Of a stretch of 64,000 bases of DNA, positions 63,580-64,000 are shown piece after piece. A program made the position numbers and the translations under genes. Where the stretch lies: assembly GCA_027493625.1 (NCBI GenBank), contig JAOSKM010000001.1, positions 711,489 to 775,488 on the forward strand, written 5' to 3'. Source of the stretch: Planctomycetota bacterium. Its GTDB lineage: Bacteria > Planctomycetota > UBA8742 > UBA2392. Under the pieces are notes generated by a model. It saw nothing but the letters and a program-made list of their open reading frames with translations, was not told the origin of the DNA and did not search any database. Numbering within the stretch: position 1 is the first letter of the stretch; each line of letters opens with the position of its first letter.

Positions 63580-63702
63580 GCGATCTCCGCAATCAATAAC
63601 GCGGTCGATCATGCCCCATGATTAAGGGAAAGGGAAGCCGTTGGCGGCCGACCGCCCAGGTGCTTGAATGCGCAACCATCGAATAGCAGCACGGGAGAGG
63701 TC

Positions 63703-64000
63703 ATGGCAGAGTTGAACAGTTTCGGCGACGGCAGCACGGACTACGAGAAGTACATCCACACCCAGGAGATCTACAAGCTCCAGAAGACGCCCGACCAGTG
63801 GGCCAACGAGGAAGAGCTGCTGTTCCAGAGCGTCCACCAGGCCATGGAGATCTGGCTGAAGGTGGTGATCCAGCACATGGACCAGGTCTGCAGCTGGATG
63901 GCCGGCGATGAGCTTGACGAAGCCTCGCGCTATCTGAACCGCAGCGCGGAGATCCTGAAGTGGCTGGCCGAGGGCCTGAAGTTCCCCGAAAGCATCGCGC
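63703..64000 (+). CDS. kynA: Tryptophan 2,3-dioxygenase (3'-truncated by window edge)
   Basis: The open frame starts at ATG 63703 behind GGGAGAGG and is still open at the window end. The first 99 codons read DYEKYIHTQEIYKLQKTPD, then ELLFQSVHQAMEIWLKVVIQHM, matching the N-terminal haem-side helices of the family (pattern ELLFxxxHQxxELWLK). The enzyme opens the indole ring of tryptophan to N-formylkynurenine, the first step of the kynurenine route. The His is the conserved haem-pocket region. Confidence 0.87.
   Translation, partial: MAELNSFGDGSTDYEKYIHTQEIYKLQKTPDQWANEEELLFQSVHQAMEIWLKVVIQHMDQVCSWMAGDELDEASRYLNRSAEILKWLAEGLKFPESIA

Noticed and set aside
1..64000. CRISPR array or rRNA/tRNA genes
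   Set aside because: No spaced direct repeats of 25-40 bases and no recognisable tRNA T-loop/acceptor pairing or rRNA stretch were seen by eye in intergenic regions; a covariance-model scan was not possible here.

Overview
The window is GC-rich bacterial DNA with a Gram-negative-type envelope: an MlaEFD lipid-transport cluster, a GT9 heptosyltransferase-like enzyme, lipoproteins and periplasmic proteases. It also has dispersed prkA, yeaH and spoVR genes, a squalene-cyclase-like toroid protein and very large secreted subtilases with a Cys-containing C-terminal anchor. I lean towards Planctomycetota or a neighbouring lineage, but no rRNA or other decisive marker is present. Genes sit on both strands in short operons. 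No rRNA, tRNA or CRISPR array was seen.

Layout. 1-13 kb: a TPR protein, a dihaem cytochrome c, a hotdog thioesterase, then a catabolic cluster for an aromatic or other acyl-CoA (aryl-CoA ligase, SDR, RidA-like protein, MarR regulator, enoyl-CoA hydratase, acyl-CoA dehydrogenase, [2Fe-2S] ferredoxin, old-yellow-enzyme reductase). A small defence island (vapBC, a truncated creatininase copy, an Mrr restriction enzyme) interrupts it. 13-17 kb: cupin, monooxygenase, PPIase, SDR, toroid protein. 16.7-26 kb (minus): yeaH, a GT29-like and a GT9 glycosyltransferase, a Zn-ribbon protein, prkA and a dppABC-type peptide importer. 26-31 kb: yceH, a probable selenocysteine thioredoxin, an anchored surface protein, HNH protein, dapA. 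31.7-38.7 kb: two tandem subtilases. 39-49 kb: spoVR, a ClC channel, an MBL hydrolase, an HtrA protease, a PDZ repeat protein, dusB, brnTA. 49.8-58.6 kb: a tightly coupled run of mlaE (fused), mlaF, mlaD, ccsA, hemA, a histidine kinase and purD. 58.6-64 kb: bioB, a REP-flanked Y1 transposase, an IS5/IS427-like insertion sequence, cysS, ispF and the start of tryptophan 2,3-dioxygenase.

Main points. (1) The TlpA-like thioredoxin at 26991-27971 has an in-frame UGA exactly at the first Cys of its CXXC motif (UGPC). A strong hairpin with GGU at its apex begins a few bases downstream, which fits a bacterial SECIS. (2) Three secreted proteins share a GGCST + hydrophobic segment + Arg tail, which looks like a Cys-containing sorting signal. 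(3) At least six single-base indels break well-conserved genes (ferredoxin, OYE, dppA twice, clcA, ispF). Most lie in homopolymer runs and look like sequencing errors rather than real pseudogenes; an essential gene (ispF) is among them. (4) The intergenic regions carry several families of palindromic repeats, including a Y1 transposase bounded by nested inverted REP-like palindromes.

Tryptophan 2,3-dioxygenase at one end and the CoA-ligase/OYE cluster at the other would fit tryptophan breakdown through anthranilate and its CoA ester. That link is inference only.
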